Shown in pieces: positions 33,861 through 44,210 of a stretch of 64,000 nucleotides of DNA. The position numbers and the translations under genes were made by a program. How positions within the stretch are numbered: the stretch's first letter is position 1; every line of letters begins with the position of its first letter. The stretch comes from Amanita rubescens (Eukaryota > Basidiomycota > Agaricomycetes > Agaricales > Amanitaceae). The notes below the pieces were generated by a model, which saw only the letters and a list, made by a program, of their open reading frames with translations, was not told where the DNA came from and ran no database searches. The DNA is taken from positions 23,853-87,852 of the forward strand of contig WION01000223.1 in the NCBI GenBank assembly GCA_015039365.1, read 5' to 3'.

Positions 33861-35011
33861 CACGTGGCTTTGTGTTGCAGCAGATGCCACAACGACAAAC
33901 AACTCTCTCTCCGAACCGAAACACACCAATCCTCATAACCATACCATGGGCCAGTACTTCCAGCTTATCAACGTTGATCGCCGCGAAGCTCGCTCCATGG
34001 GCAAGCTTGGCGAAGCTATCTACAACTACGCAAATCTTCCCATACTGCAGTTGTTACTACGTCAAGAATCGCAAGATCCCACCATCGGTGCTTGGGCTGG
34101 CCATCGCATCATCACAGCTGGAGACCATATAGGGGAGTGTCCCGAAGGGATGCTTTCCGAGGCAGAACAAACCGAAGTCAATCACTTTGCAGATACTACT
34201 GGTCGTGGCGACGGGGCATTTTACTATTTTGCCTATAGAACATTCAAGGACGTTCCAGTCAGTCCCTCTGGAGGAAAACTGCCGAGCGAGCCGAACTTTG
34301 TTTTGCGTAACTTATCTATGCATGTCTATGTCCGGATCAACGATTTCGAGCGTATCTTGGGTGAGAAAATAAGCAACAAAGGGTTGAACCCCGATTGGGA
34401 ATATACCATGAACACGTTAATCCTGGTCAACACGTCTTGGTCGGACGACCCGAGTTGTAGCATCCATTGTTCTTCGGAGATAGTTCCCGGTCCGTGGGCG
34501 GGAAATCGGTTTGATGTAACACCGATCACGGAATTGGAGTCAGAGGGCGAGTTGTGGAAGGATGTTACCGAAGAGCAAGTTGAAAAAGTTTTCGAAATCG
34601 TAGAGGGGGAGTGTTGGTAAGTCAATGATGCTATGCCTTATATTTGATTTACCCCCAAGTTCAGCATGAATTTACGTCTGTGAAGAGGTGTTTTCAGTAA
34701 CTTGAACGTTTTCCATCTCCAAAGTTATTGTGTACGAATAGCATGGGTTTATCTTGTCGGTTGTTCAGAGTTTTTGATCACTTTAAATGAAATGTTGTTG
34801 AGTTCAAAAAAACAGCTTGAGATGGTATAATTGTACGCCGAAATTGGAATCAGTAAAAAGCATCGATGCCCACATGTCTCGTAATCCGTAATCCCCATAA
34901 TCCATAGGACTCCAAGTGGGCTGAAATAACTCCCTCAAAACCCGTACTCCCTTCCGACTCCCGGGTGTCAGCACTCAGCAACACACACGATGGTAACATT
35001 AACAAGCTGCT
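33861..35011 (+). repeat. Segmental duplication, copy 1 (WAGDRF-family gene plus flanks)
   Basis: Matches 42975-44186 in the same orientation, from the CACGTGGCT words before the gene to GATGGTAACATTAACAAG beyond it. Coding identity is very high; the 3' flanks carry several small indels (for example the extra TTCGGGAT in copy 2). The 5' leaders share ACACACCAATCCTCATAACC just before the ATG. Confidence 0.9.
33946..34620 (+). CDS. WAGDRF-family protein, copy 1 (Agaricomycete-specific, function unknown)
   Basis: A single exon of 224 residues starting MGQYFQLINVDRREA. Family hallmarks: MGKLGEAIYNYANLPIL, IGAWAGHRIITAGDHIGECP, VLRNLSMHVYVRINDFERI, LILVNTSWSDDPSC and PGPWAGNRFDVTPI. This family is greatly expanded in mushroom genomes and has no known activity. 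Compared with copy 2 (43079-43756) it lacks one Asp codon (QESQDPTIG against QDDPTIG) and has GRGDGAF for GRGSHGAF. All indels are multiples of three, so both copies appear to be under selection or are very young. I chose the ATG with the family N-terminus MGQYF. Confidence 0.85.
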   Translation: MGQYFQLINVDRREARSMGKLGEAIYNYANLPILQLLLRQESQDPTIGAWAGHRIITAGDHIGECPEGMLSEAEQTEVNHFADTTGRGDGAFYYFAYRTFKDVPVSPSGGKLPSEPNFVLRNLSMHVYVRINDFERILGEKISNKGLNPDWEYTMNTLILVNTSWSDDPSCSIHCSSEIVPGPWAGNRFDVTPITELESEGELWKDVTEEQVEKVFEIVEGECW

Positions 35012-36874
35012 GGCGGCGATCACGCCGATCAAAATAATCCTTCTCCGAATCGTGATCACATCCTCGATTTTCGGATCATGCAGAGAAAAACAGCCTTGGA
35101 TCTGTCAACGAGACTTAAGCTTGTCACTTGCGCACCGAATACTAATGTAGGCTAGCCTTTACTTGGAAAAGTTTATATCTGAATCCTTAGCGGTTTTCGC
35201 TTTCGCTGGATGTATAACAATTCTCCATTCAAGAAGTTTCAAGCAGCATGAACCTCTGCGGCGGCCCATCGACCGCTTAAAGGGGAAATTCGCTATTCTG
35301 GATGACGAACGGAAGATACGGTGAAACTCACTTAGTGGCAACATCAGACGTACGCGGCATAGCCACAAATTGAATTGAGAATTACTTGGCGGGAAAATCA
35401 AACGCACAGCGACACCTCAGACTGGTGGTTGTTCCCTGTAAATGCGACCCGGGGGCACCTCCATTTGGAATAGGCTCGGATAAGGACTGTCAACAACTTT
35501 AACAGTACGAATCGCACGCGGATATACGCTAGTCTTTAGTTGGAAATGCTTGCCGGAATCCGATCTGAGTTAGATTCTTTCGGCGTTCCTCCTATCCCGA
35601 GAGAACCATATCTTTCGTAAAACTCTAGTGTCCAAGTCCATAGATTGCCCCGATCCAAAATTAGAAAACGGAGAAGACATAGAGAGGAGACTTACGCACC
35701 TTTGCCAGCACCAGCTACGCCAACCTGAAGTTACGCCTCAAAAACGACTCTCTCCCACCTCTCCTTGCTCGTGTTGACAACAGATGGTGCTGAGCGTTGG
35801 CCGTACAACACCCCGGTCCCATTAAAGCGGACGTTGGATACAGTTCTGCTTGGACGCGTTGATCCTGCATGTAGGAGCGCCGAACGGTAAGCGGACTGAT
35901 GGCTTTACCTAGTTGGAATTGTGCGGCAGCTGAAAGTTGCACGGGTGTTGTGGTATTGAGGGCTGAGGGAGATTTGAAGCGTTCAGAGCGTTCACTTTGT
36001 CGTTTGAAGTGCCAGTGGGTTTGGGGTCATCCAATGAGCTGCAGAAACGGCGTGGGCTACGGATATTGAGCCATCTTCGCAAACGTCGTTGATCGGGCTG
36101 ATAGTGCAGTGACTTGATTTGGCGCTGAGTACGTTACGAGGTGAAGGTCGTCGATCTTCAAAAGATGACCGATGCGATCTTTCACCATGCGATTTTCACG
36201 TTCTTGGAGTACTTTTATGGGAGACAAAGGGCTCTGGGTCGCTTTTATCGATTTTTGCTGTTATATATAGGCTCGCGTGACAAGATCATCTCTACGTACA
36301 GCTTTGGGCCTCTCGTCGACCATGGAAATCGGTTGCTACACCTCAATTAAGATATTCTACGCTCTACACGAACATGGTTTGGCGAGTAAAGGAGCTATTT
36401 CTTGAAGAACATTTTACTCGTCGAGATATTCAAGATCTTTGTTATTCTTTTGGTTGACCGAATGCGGTGAATACAACAATGGTGGCGTTGGACGAGAAAA
36501 AGCGAGTAATTTGTGAGCTAGTGAACGGCGTGATAGAGAGGTCGCAAGACGCAGGTCTCGGGCCTGAGCAAACCAACATGTTGAAATGCGTAAAGGGAAA
36601 GGAAAAGAAAAACTGCAAGTTGCGGTCGAGGAAAAGGAGCCACAAGACATGTGTAGTATGTACATGACCGAAGAAAAGTATTGATGAATTTACGTTTGTT
36701 TCTAGTCTTCTCTGGTCTGCAAGCAACTTTTGTTAAAAACGTAGCGGGACTTGCGGCACCAGTGCCGCTCTCGGCGATTATTGATAAAGTGTGTGTTTGG
36801 GACCTGCACCATTAACGTTGTGCTATCTAGCGTCCTCGTCATTCTTCAATCGCACTCTTCGATCGTCGAAACCC
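34621..36874. other. Intergenic region with duplication flank and interspersed repeat pieces
   Basis: Holds the 3' part of the segmental duplication (to about 35011), then about 35040-35560 with words shared with 41830-42060: CCTTGGATCTGYCAACGA, AGGCTAGYCTTTACTTG and AGTACGAATCG. From 35560 to 36874 I see no supported exon. The kinase-like gene's promoter lies at the right end. Confidence 0.45.
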
Positions 36875-37966
36875 ATGTCAAACTCATCCGCTGATCAGTT
36901 CTTTGCGCCTGGTGGCATTCTCACCTTATTCTTGACAGTCGACCAAGCAGTCTTCGAGTGCAACGCCTACATTCTCAAGGCATTCGTTCCTTTCACAAAA
37001 AGCCAGGTCTTACTTGTTGAGTTGCAGCCTCGTATATGCGAAATACCATCCCCCATCATCATCAAGGTATACGACCCCCGCTTTATCAACGATCGTGAGC
37101 GACCATCACCCTCCTCCGAGATTCCCGACCGTCCTTGGTCGTTATCCCTTGAAATCGCAGCAGCTGAGCGCCGTAAAGCAATTGCCCTCAATGAGCGTCT
37201 CGATGATTACGACGAGCTGTGTTATGATGACTTTGACGAGTTGCTCTGGGAGGAATTCTTTTACAGGACCACTGAAGATGCGTTCAACTCGGAGCTAGCC
37301 GCATACTCGCGCTTACAAGACCTCCAGGGTGTAGGCATCCCTCGTTACTATGCCTCAGGAAATCTCGTTGTCGATGCGCGTCGTCCCATATCTCCTCATG
37401 TCCTCGCCATCGAGTATATCCCTGGTGAAAGTCTCAGCACAATCAATCCCAGCTCTGTTCCTCGCTCCTTGGCACGCTCCTTGATTACAACTGTGTGCTC
37501 ATTCCCGTCTTACGGCATCATTCACTGCGATCTCCATACAGACAATATTCTCTTCTCTCAGCAACTCTCGCGGGTTGTCGTCATTGACTTTGGACAATCA
37601 ATCCTGCGCGAAGACGAATCGGACTCTGAGTGGGAATTTGCAGTGCAAACGGAGAGAAATGAAGTCCTAGTGAAGTTGTTATTGCACAAAGCCGGGATCA
37701 GATATTTCGATCCATGTCTCCCGAAGATATTTCCCAATCCCCTCGGCGCGGATTACTGGAACTCGATGGTCAACACGCAAGGCCAGCGTTGGTGCATTCC
37801 CACAGAGGATTGGACGGGTCCTGGTGGGATCAGACTTGACGAACCCATAAGATGGAAGCTCAGGGACGATGTCGCTTCTTGGCTTGCTGCAAAGCAGGCA
37901 GGCTTGTTGACCGGCGTAGATCCCCCAAGACCTGGCTCACCTGACTATGTGCCAGTGATCCTATAA
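36875..37966 (+). CDS. Protein-kinase-like (PKL) fold protein
   Basis: One uninterrupted exon. I take MSNSSADQFFAPGG at 36875 as the start; an in-frame ATG at 36791 adds 28 residues of leader-like sequence. Kinase-like landmarks: IIIKVYDPRF (lysine strand), LAIEYIPGESL (hinge), GIIHCDLHTDNILF (catalytic loop with HCDLHxDN) and VVVIDFGQS (metal-binding DFG). The HxDLHxDN loop resembles aminoglycoside phosphotransferase and fungal kinase-like proteins more than classical Ser/Thr kinases. Length is about 363 residues. Substrate unknown; probably an active phosphotransferase since the Asp residues are present. Confidence 0.78.
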   Translation: MSNSSADQFFAPGGILTLFLTVDQAVFECNAYILKAFVPFTKSQVLLVELQPRICEIPSPIIIKVYDPRFINDRERPSPSSEIPDRPWSLSLEIAAAERRKAIALNERLDDYDELCYDDFDELLWEEFFYRTTEDAFNSELAAYSRLQDLQGVGIPRYYASGNLVVDARRPISPHVLAIEYIPGESLSTINPSSVPRSLARSLITTVCSFPSYGIIHCDLHTDNILFSQQLSRVVVIDFGQSILREDESDSEWEFAVQTERNEVLVKLLLHKAGIRYFDPCLPKIFPNPLGADYWNSMVNTQGQRWCIPTEDWTGPGGIRLDEPIRWKLRDDVASWLAAKQAGLLTGVDPPRPGSPDYVPVIL

Positions 37967-38195
37967 TGCTCATGTCGAACTCAGTTTTCCACCCTCCTTT
38001 CTTATCTCGTAGCATGTAGCAAGTGTCGAAAGGGGGTAATTAATTAATTAAGGCAGTCAGCAGGTCCCTTGTACAACTTCTGTTAGCAGAATATGACTGT
38101 TGTTGCTACTTTCTGACGGCTGAAAGAATTGCAAAAGGCCGGATGCGATAGCTTTATTCCGTAATTCGACTTTTCTAGTCCACCAACGGTACAGA
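37967..38195. other. Convergent intergenic spacer
   Basis: Between the kinase-like gene (+) and the pentatricopeptide pseudogene (-). Contains a short TTAATTAATTAATTAA run near 38038; nothing else noted. Confidence 0.35.
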
Positions 38196-40191
38196 TCACT
38201 TTTGTTTTAACGCTGGCGCAAAACGAGGAGGGAGTCCCAGTGGACATGAACCAGCAGTCTCTACAAGACTATGGCTACTATTGGGACAGGGACTCGCGCG
38301 CGCGACGATCCCTTGCTCCGCCTTCTCTGCCCGAGCTTTGAGCGTCTCCTCCCTACGTCCTCTCAACGCCCGCTCATACGCCTTACACACCCACTTGATA
38401 TAGCCGATTTTCTCTCTTGCGCCTTCACTTTCGGAGGCTATCAATCGATGGTGCAGCATTTCGATATCCGCAAAAGTAAAAAACGGAGGGACGTTGGGCC
38501 GTCATCTTGACGTCAAACGGATCAACGCTCTTGGCGCGGTGAGGGTCGTTCGCGTGCTCCGCATTGCTGGTTTTACCGAGGGCTGGCGGACAGCTTGGTG
38601 CGGATATTTGCTGACAAACTCGCGCAGGCGCGCCAGCCTGTTCTGCTCCGGCCGATAGCCGACGCCCTGTGTCCCCGATAAAATATCAACACACAGCCAA
38701 TGTTCGTATCGGTGCCGTATGCGCTCTCTCAACGAGTCGCGGGCTCAATGGCCGATCGCCATCTTGCTTCGACTCTTCTATGGCTCTCATTTCTCCCAAA
38801 GCTCCTCGGTAAACCGAGCCGCGATTTGTCGTCCTCGACCCTTCCTCGTATGGCTGCACCTTTCAAGTGTTTCCACGTATATCCTTGCACTCCTTTCTAC
38901 GCCAAGCTCATCGTAAAGTTTCCAAAACATGTCGCGAGATTCCTCCAATGACGAGTGTCGGTAAAAGACAGAAATATATGAATTGAGAATCTGGCCGTAA
39001 GAGTGACGTGCCGAAACTTGTATTCGATAGGTAACATTTCGTTCTACTCGTTGTCTTGCCCTCCCACAACAGCAAGTATGCGCTGAAACAAGGTACAAAC
39101 TTCATGAATCACTTCTTGCCTGCTCTGCGGAGGAATATGAGTGAAGCTCGGATACACGTCTTCTGATGCCGGAGGACCAGAAGTCATTGCCTCCGGCGCG
39201 TCAGGCGAGCTTTCAGGTATCGCTGATGTGTTTTCAACTTCATCGGACGCATCTTTCTCAGGAGGCGAAATGGACCGAACGAAGGGTGGATTATATGCCG
39301 CATATGCATGGAATACGTGTATCATCACCTCTTCATTGATGCTTGCGTCGACTGCCCTGGCTAAACTGCACCCATCTGGGCCTGCCACTCGCAGCATCTC
39401 AGCCAAAATCCACCTCGCCCTCGCTAGATCTCCGATGCACTTTCGCGCCCTCCAATAAAGCGCAAAACGTCTTCCTATCGGGGCAGAACGCACCTCTACC
39501 ATCAGCGACACAGTGAGAATCTAACATCTCCTAAACGCTTCGGAAACGTAACGCTGGAGTTCAGACTTGGCGCATGCAAGGATAACAGCGTTGTATGCTG
39601 TTGGCATGATTCGGCGATCGACAGTCATTTCCGTCCACAGATCTAACGCGCGTTCTGGCTCAGAGGAACGACCAGATGAAATATGTGACGCGCAAGCACG
39701 GATCATGAGAGTATAGAGAAGAACGTCTGGCTGGGGATGAGCTACGTAGCGCATATATGGAAGAACAAATCCCAAGCTTGGGCGCGACCCAAAGACGAAT
39801 GGCGCCCTCAGGGGTTGCCAACGAGTGAGTCTTGACGTGAAGATGTCGTTGCTGTTCATCTGGAACGTCTACCTGAACGTTACTATCTTGCTCTATCTTA
39901 TGTTTAGAGACATACCTGTCAGATAAGTCATCATGACCCGCTCAACAGCCTCGACGTTCCCAGCGCTGGCATACAAGTCCATGACTTCATGAATCGCGTT
40001 CCCCAAGGGGATAGCGAGTCTCTGCGCTCGCTGTTAGCCCTTGCGAAATAACTTAGACGACGTGTGCTGACTTTGATGAGATCCAACATTTCCTCCGCAG
40101 CCAGTTGATCCTTCTCCTGTAGCTGTGGCCACTTCTGGATTGGGTTCAGCAAGAATGTGCAGGGTAACTTGGAGCTCCTGAGGTCCACCAC
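38196..40191 (-). pseudogene. Decayed pentatricopeptide/TPR-type mitochondrial protein gene
   Basis: Coding-like blocks follow in order on the minus strand but keep changing frame. QPDVLLYTLMIRACASHIS, LDLWTEMTVDRRIMPTAYNA and ILACAKSELQRYVSEAF come first; then a shift to PDRKTFCALLEGAK; a shift to CIGDLARARWILAEML; NEEVMIHVFHAYAAYNPPFV; a shift to RHSYGQILNSYISVFYRH; ARIYVETLERC; then TGA after ELWEK; a shifted block QDGDRPLSPRLVERAH; back to RLARLREFVSKYPHQAV; and TGA before PPFFTFADIEMLHHRL. At least four frame changes and two stops have no fitting introns. Original role, from family: a pentatricopeptide protein of mitochondrial RNA metabolism. Sequencing error is possible but neighbouring genes are clean. 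Confidence 0.65.
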
Positions 40192-40728
40192 TAAGGTAAC
40201 AACCGATTGCCCAATATGTCAGGTCCGTAAAGTCCTTGTTTGATTTGGTGTGCCAACTTCTTCTTTTCTTTTTCTTTGAATGGACAGGAATTTGTATTGT
40301 TCAAGTTAGATAGTACAAGGACTATATACGTCAATACGGTACAAATCACATAGGGGGGTAGCACGGTGTGCGTTAAAGTAAGTAATGCGTGTGCCAAGCG
40401 GCAAGGCTAAAGCGCGGTGAGGATGATCCAGCAAGAACCGCCAGCGTAAACGTCATACCTCTTCCTCCACCTCGTCTTCATCCTCATGTCCAAAACCTCC
40501 AAAATGCGTATTTCGAACGATTTCCTTGTCGATTTGACCTGATGGTATCTAAAAAACGAACGAAAGTTGTCGATGATTCGAAAACATACCATTCTCGTCT
40601 TCCTCTACCCTCAACCCGACGTCATCAAAGTCGTCCAAAAATTAGACAAGCTTTGCCCATAATGCGTAAGCTCTTCGTCCTCCAAGTCGAAGGCAGAGCC
40701 TTTTGCGGTTCGTTCCAACGTCCGTTCC
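40192..40728. other. Intergenic region between two broken genes
   Basis: No supported exon. I looked here for the missing p20 (His-Cys) half of the caspase-like gene and did not find it. Confidence 0.4.
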
Positions 40729-41918
40729 TTGGGGCTCACAGTACGGTCGTTTATTCTCTCACCCAGGAAGGCTCTCGGTAACCGTAAAGCATTTATGGAT
40801 GCCGCTATCGAAGTTCTGCGCTCGGAACTCCAACACAAGTCGCTTGATTATCTCACTCGAAAGTCTTTTGCCGCCAAGATACGAACTCTTATGTATGCAC
40901 CTTGCCGGTTCCCTATATTATCTGACATTTACCGGTACAGGCCTGCTGGTATAGAAGTCGACTGCTACGGTCAAAACGCTGATCGACTTTTGTTTAATCC
41001 ATCCGGCGGACGAGCACATTATGCCTTTATACCCAGCAGGACTGAGGCAAATGGAAGCATGACTCTCTTCGCCGGTTCTGCGCATGGCATCAAAGAAGGT
41101 GTAACCTGCGGTATCTATGCAAATCCCGTTGATACCAAGGATATTCTGGGATTCCTGAACGTTACGCGTGTTTCAGATGTCACCACTGCCGAATTATTCC
41201 CTCCCTCCGGTTGGGACTTGCCGCCTGTCTTCTACGCTGTGGAGACGCGATGTCTTCACCAGATAGTGAACGTCTTTATGTTACTGCGCCGACCGAAGCG
41301 CCCGAATGCAAGGTGGTCGTGACAAACGATGAAGCCCAGGCGAATATTATCTTGAGAGGTAAAGAAGGCAAAGTTGCGCTTTTGTGGAAAGGGATCGGCG
41401 CGGACCCCAAGTTGCGGATTAAAACTCCCTCTGAGGACTCCAAGATTAATATGTTCGTCCCGGATGATAAACAAAGTCTCATGAGGGCGGTCAAGCGGGC
41501 CGCGAGGTTCACGTACTACATTTCACCCTCCCAATCACCCTCACCTTCCTTGTTCGAGGTTGAGTTTAAGGAAGTCAATGACGACACCGAGGAGCCTGAA
41601 GGAGGGAATTTACTCAAAGACCGTGTCGCTGAGGTAGCGATAGAGCATGGCTCTAGCAAGAGGTTCCTTGTCATTCGCAACAAAGCCAAAGTTGACATCT
41701 TGACGAACTCAAGATTTGACTTGGAAACACGACTGAAGTTTAACGAACACGGTCAGGATAAAGAATTGGTAAAATCATCAACCAGACGCAAATACCCATC
41801 AACACGAAATGATCCATCTCTGTGGAGGCGATTCCGAATCGGACCACAATCATATCCCTCATTTCGGATCGGGTATAGAGAAGTACGGCCTTGGATCTGC
41901 CAACGATGCCTGGCATAG
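40729..41918 (+). pseudogene. Truncated caspase-like (C14 family) protein, C-terminal part only
   Basis: Blocks resemble the region after the caspase p20 domain in Agaricomycete caspase-like proteins: AFMDAAIEVLRSEL, YGQNADRLLFN, MTLFAGSAHGIKEGVTCGIY, LPPVFYAVETR, then in another frame SERLYVTAPTEAPE, KVALLWKGIGADPKLRI and FVPDDKQSLMRAVKRAARF. The catalytic p20 half with its His and Cys is absent upstream. Between VETR and SERLYV (about 41240-41262) the frame changes by one base; a 55 nt intron (GTTGGG to CACCAG) could bridge it but would delete the conserved VETR. The 3' end runs into an interspersed repeat (from about 41800). Probably a non-catalytic remnant; family assignment is from remembered motifs, so moderate. 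Confidence 0.5.
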
Positions 41919-42297
41919 GCTAGTCTTAGAAACATATCAGAACACCTCCATTTGTTATTAGGGACTGTGAACAATACAGTACGAATCGGGCGGTGATATA
42001 GGCTAGTCTTTACTTGAGAATGCAGGTTGAATTTATCGTGAGATGCTCGTGGATCGAATAAGCTCTTTTTCTCCCTCATGGAGGCAAACATACGGCAGTT
42101 TTGAGGCAGGGCGCATATCTTATAATGGATTCAGATCCTAAACTTCGTATTCAGAGAAAAGCTGCGCACCGTACTTTGGAAATCAGATGCCCGTTCCGAG
42201 ATGCCAAAAGTTCATTCGGTGCGTTGACGCCCGTCGAAAAAAGGGTACGGAGATTGCGAGGATCAAGGTAACCTCAGCGCTCAGTGCCAATCACATT
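41919..42297. other. Interspersed repeat remnant and MITE flank
   Basis: Shares several words with 35040-35560 (GGCCTTGGATCTGCCAACGA, AGTACGAATCG, GGCTAGTCTTTACTTG). No gene. Confidence 0.45.
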
Positions 42298-42807
42298 AGG
42301 GGGTTTCAAACATGCCCAACTCAAGGACGACTCATACCCCCCGATCTGAGGTTCAACTTGAGAATTGGGGACTTCCAAATCAGGAAATTCTGTCAAGTTG
42401 AGGTCAAAGTTGAGGTAACTGCAAGTCGGGCTTTTGAATCGAGCTCCTGAGCCCGATTTCAAAACTTAGCAACTCCAGGCTCAACTTCGTGCCCCAATTT
42501 AGCTCCCCAACTCACCGAATTGGACAAAAATTTGTTATATAAGTAGTAACAGCCTTCCTTAGGCGTAAGAAATTTCCCACATACTTGGAAGTAAAATTAC
42601 GGTACTAACTTATAGATCTAAGTTAGCAGAAGTACTCGAGTTGGATTAGTGAAGTTGGGGTGGAGTTGAGGTCTACACAGAATTGACAAAAAATCGCGTT
42701 CAAACATGAGGCTCCAACTTCAGCCCCAACTCTGGTCAAATCGAGATCCAGTTAGGGTCAAGTTGTGTCCGAGTTGAGGGTCAAGTTGGGCATGTTTGAA
42801 ACACCCT
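42298..42807. mobile_element. MITE, copy 1 (510 bp), non-autonomous DNA transposon
   Basis: Terminal inverted repeats AGGGGGTTTCAAACATGCCC at the left and GGGCATGTTTGAAACACCCT at the right (one mismatch), extended by CAACTC/GAGTTG-type words. Flanked by ATT on both sides (42295-42297 and 42808-42810), a likely 3 bp target-site duplication. The interior is rich in CAACTTGA/TCAAGTTG words in both orientations and has no coding capacity. A shorter copy lies at 62516-62798. Confidence 0.88.
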
Positions 42808-42974
42808 ATTACTCCATACCCTGTTTCTAAAATGTTGTACCTATATCGTGTGCGTTCGAATGTCCATCGACTGGTTTTTGTTGTGGATATTTCAAACCTA
42901 TGATCTACAGGCTTGTTGAAAAGAAAGTCAGAAGGACTCAGAACCTGAGTGAGAACATCATGTGACGCAAGATT

Positions 42975-44186
42975 CACGTGGCTGTGTACTTTTAAACGCA
43001 GATGTCACAACGAGTCAACGTTCAACGACAAACAACTCTTTCTCCAAACCGCAACACACCAATCCTCATAACCTTACCATGGGCCAGTACTTCCAGCTTA
43101 TCAACGTTGATCGCCGCGAAGCTCAACACATGGGCAAGCTTGGCGAAGCTATCTATAACTACGCAAATCTTCCCATACTGCAGTTGTTACTACGTCAAGA
43201 ATCGCAAGATGATCCCACCATCGGTGCTTGGGCTGGCCATCGCATCATCACAGCTGGAGACTATATGGGGGAGTGCCCTGAAGGAATGCTTTCCGAGGCA
43301 GAACAAGCCGAAGTCAATCACTTTGCAGATACTACTGGTCGCGGCAGCCACGGGGCATTTTACTATTTTGCCTATAGAACATTCAAGGACATTCCAGTCA
43401 GTCCCTCGAGAGGAAAACTGCCGCGCGAGCCGAACTTTGTTTTGCGTAACTTATCTATGCATGTTTATGTCCGGATCAACGATTTCGAGCGTATCTTGGG
43501 TGAGAAGATAAGCAACGAAGGGTTGGACCCCGATTTGGAATTTACCCTGAACATATTAATCCTGGTCAACACGTCTTGGTCGGACGACCCGAGTTGTAGC
43601 ATCAATTGTTCTTCGGAGATAGTTCCCGGTCCGTGGGCGGGAAATCGGTTTGACGTAACACCGATCGCGGAATTGGAGTCAGAGGGCGAGTTGTGGAAGG
43701 ATGTTACCGAAGAGCAAGTTGAAAGGATTTTCGAAATCGTAGAGGGGGAGTGTTGATGGTAAGTCAATCATGCTACGCCTTATATTTGATTTACCCCCCA
43801 AGCTCAGCATAGCATCTACGTCTGTGAAGAAGAGTTTTCAGTAACTTGAACGTTTTCCATCTCCAAAGGTGTTATTGTGTACGAATAGCTTCAATGACTT
43901 TATCTTGTCGGTTGTTCAGAGTTTTTGATCACTTTAAATGAAACGTTGTTGAGTTCGGAAAAAATGGTATAATTGTACACCCGAAATTGGAATCTGTAAG
44001 CAGTAAAAAGCATCTAATGCCCGTCGACCCCTCTTAGCCCATACGTCTCGTAACCCATACTCCCCCATAATCCATAGGACTTTCGGGATTCCAAGTGGGC
44101 TCCCTCAAAACCCGTACTCTCTTCTAACTCTCGGGTGTCGGCGCTCAGCAACACTATACACGATGGTAACATTAACAAGTTGCTGT
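42975..44186 (+). repeat. Segmental duplication, copy 2
   Basis: Same orientation as 33861-35011. It contains the second WAGDRF-family gene and ends at GATGGTAACATTAACAAG, just short of the lipin stop. Confidence 0.9.
43079..43756 (+). CDS. WAGDRF-family protein, copy 2
   Basis: A single exon starting MGQYFQLINVDRREAQHMGK, the close paralogue of 33946-34620. Motifs: IGAWAGHRIITAGDYMGECP, HGAFYYFAYRTFKDIPVSP, VLRNLSMHVYVRINDFERI, NTSWSDDPSCSINCSSE and PGPWAGNRFDVTPIAE. An upstream in-frame ATG at 42962 gives a leader unlike the family, so I use 43079. About a dozen amino acid changes separate the two copies, several radical (GLDPDLEFTLN against GLNPDWEYTMN). Function unknown. Confidence 0.85.
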   Translation: MGQYFQLINVDRREAQHMGKLGEAIYNYANLPILQLLLRQESQDDPTIGAWAGHRIITAGDYMGECPEGMLSEAEQAEVNHFADTTGRGSHGAFYYFAYRTFKDIPVSPSRGKLPREPNFVLRNLSMHVYVRINDFERILGEKISNEGLDPDLEFTLNILILVNTSWSDDPSCSINCSSEIVPGPWAGNRFDVTPIAELESEGELWKDVTEEQVERIFEIVEGEC

Positions 44187-44210
44187 AAGGTACACAAGTC
44201 ACATCTACGT

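Noticed and set aside
33517..33942. Minus-strand frame containing MQKLVVVFAATTLVDAAS, which looks like a signal peptide
   Set aside because: No stop-compatible mature protein, splice chain or family; it lies next to the promoter of the WAGDRF gene copy 1. Kept only as a weak possibility.
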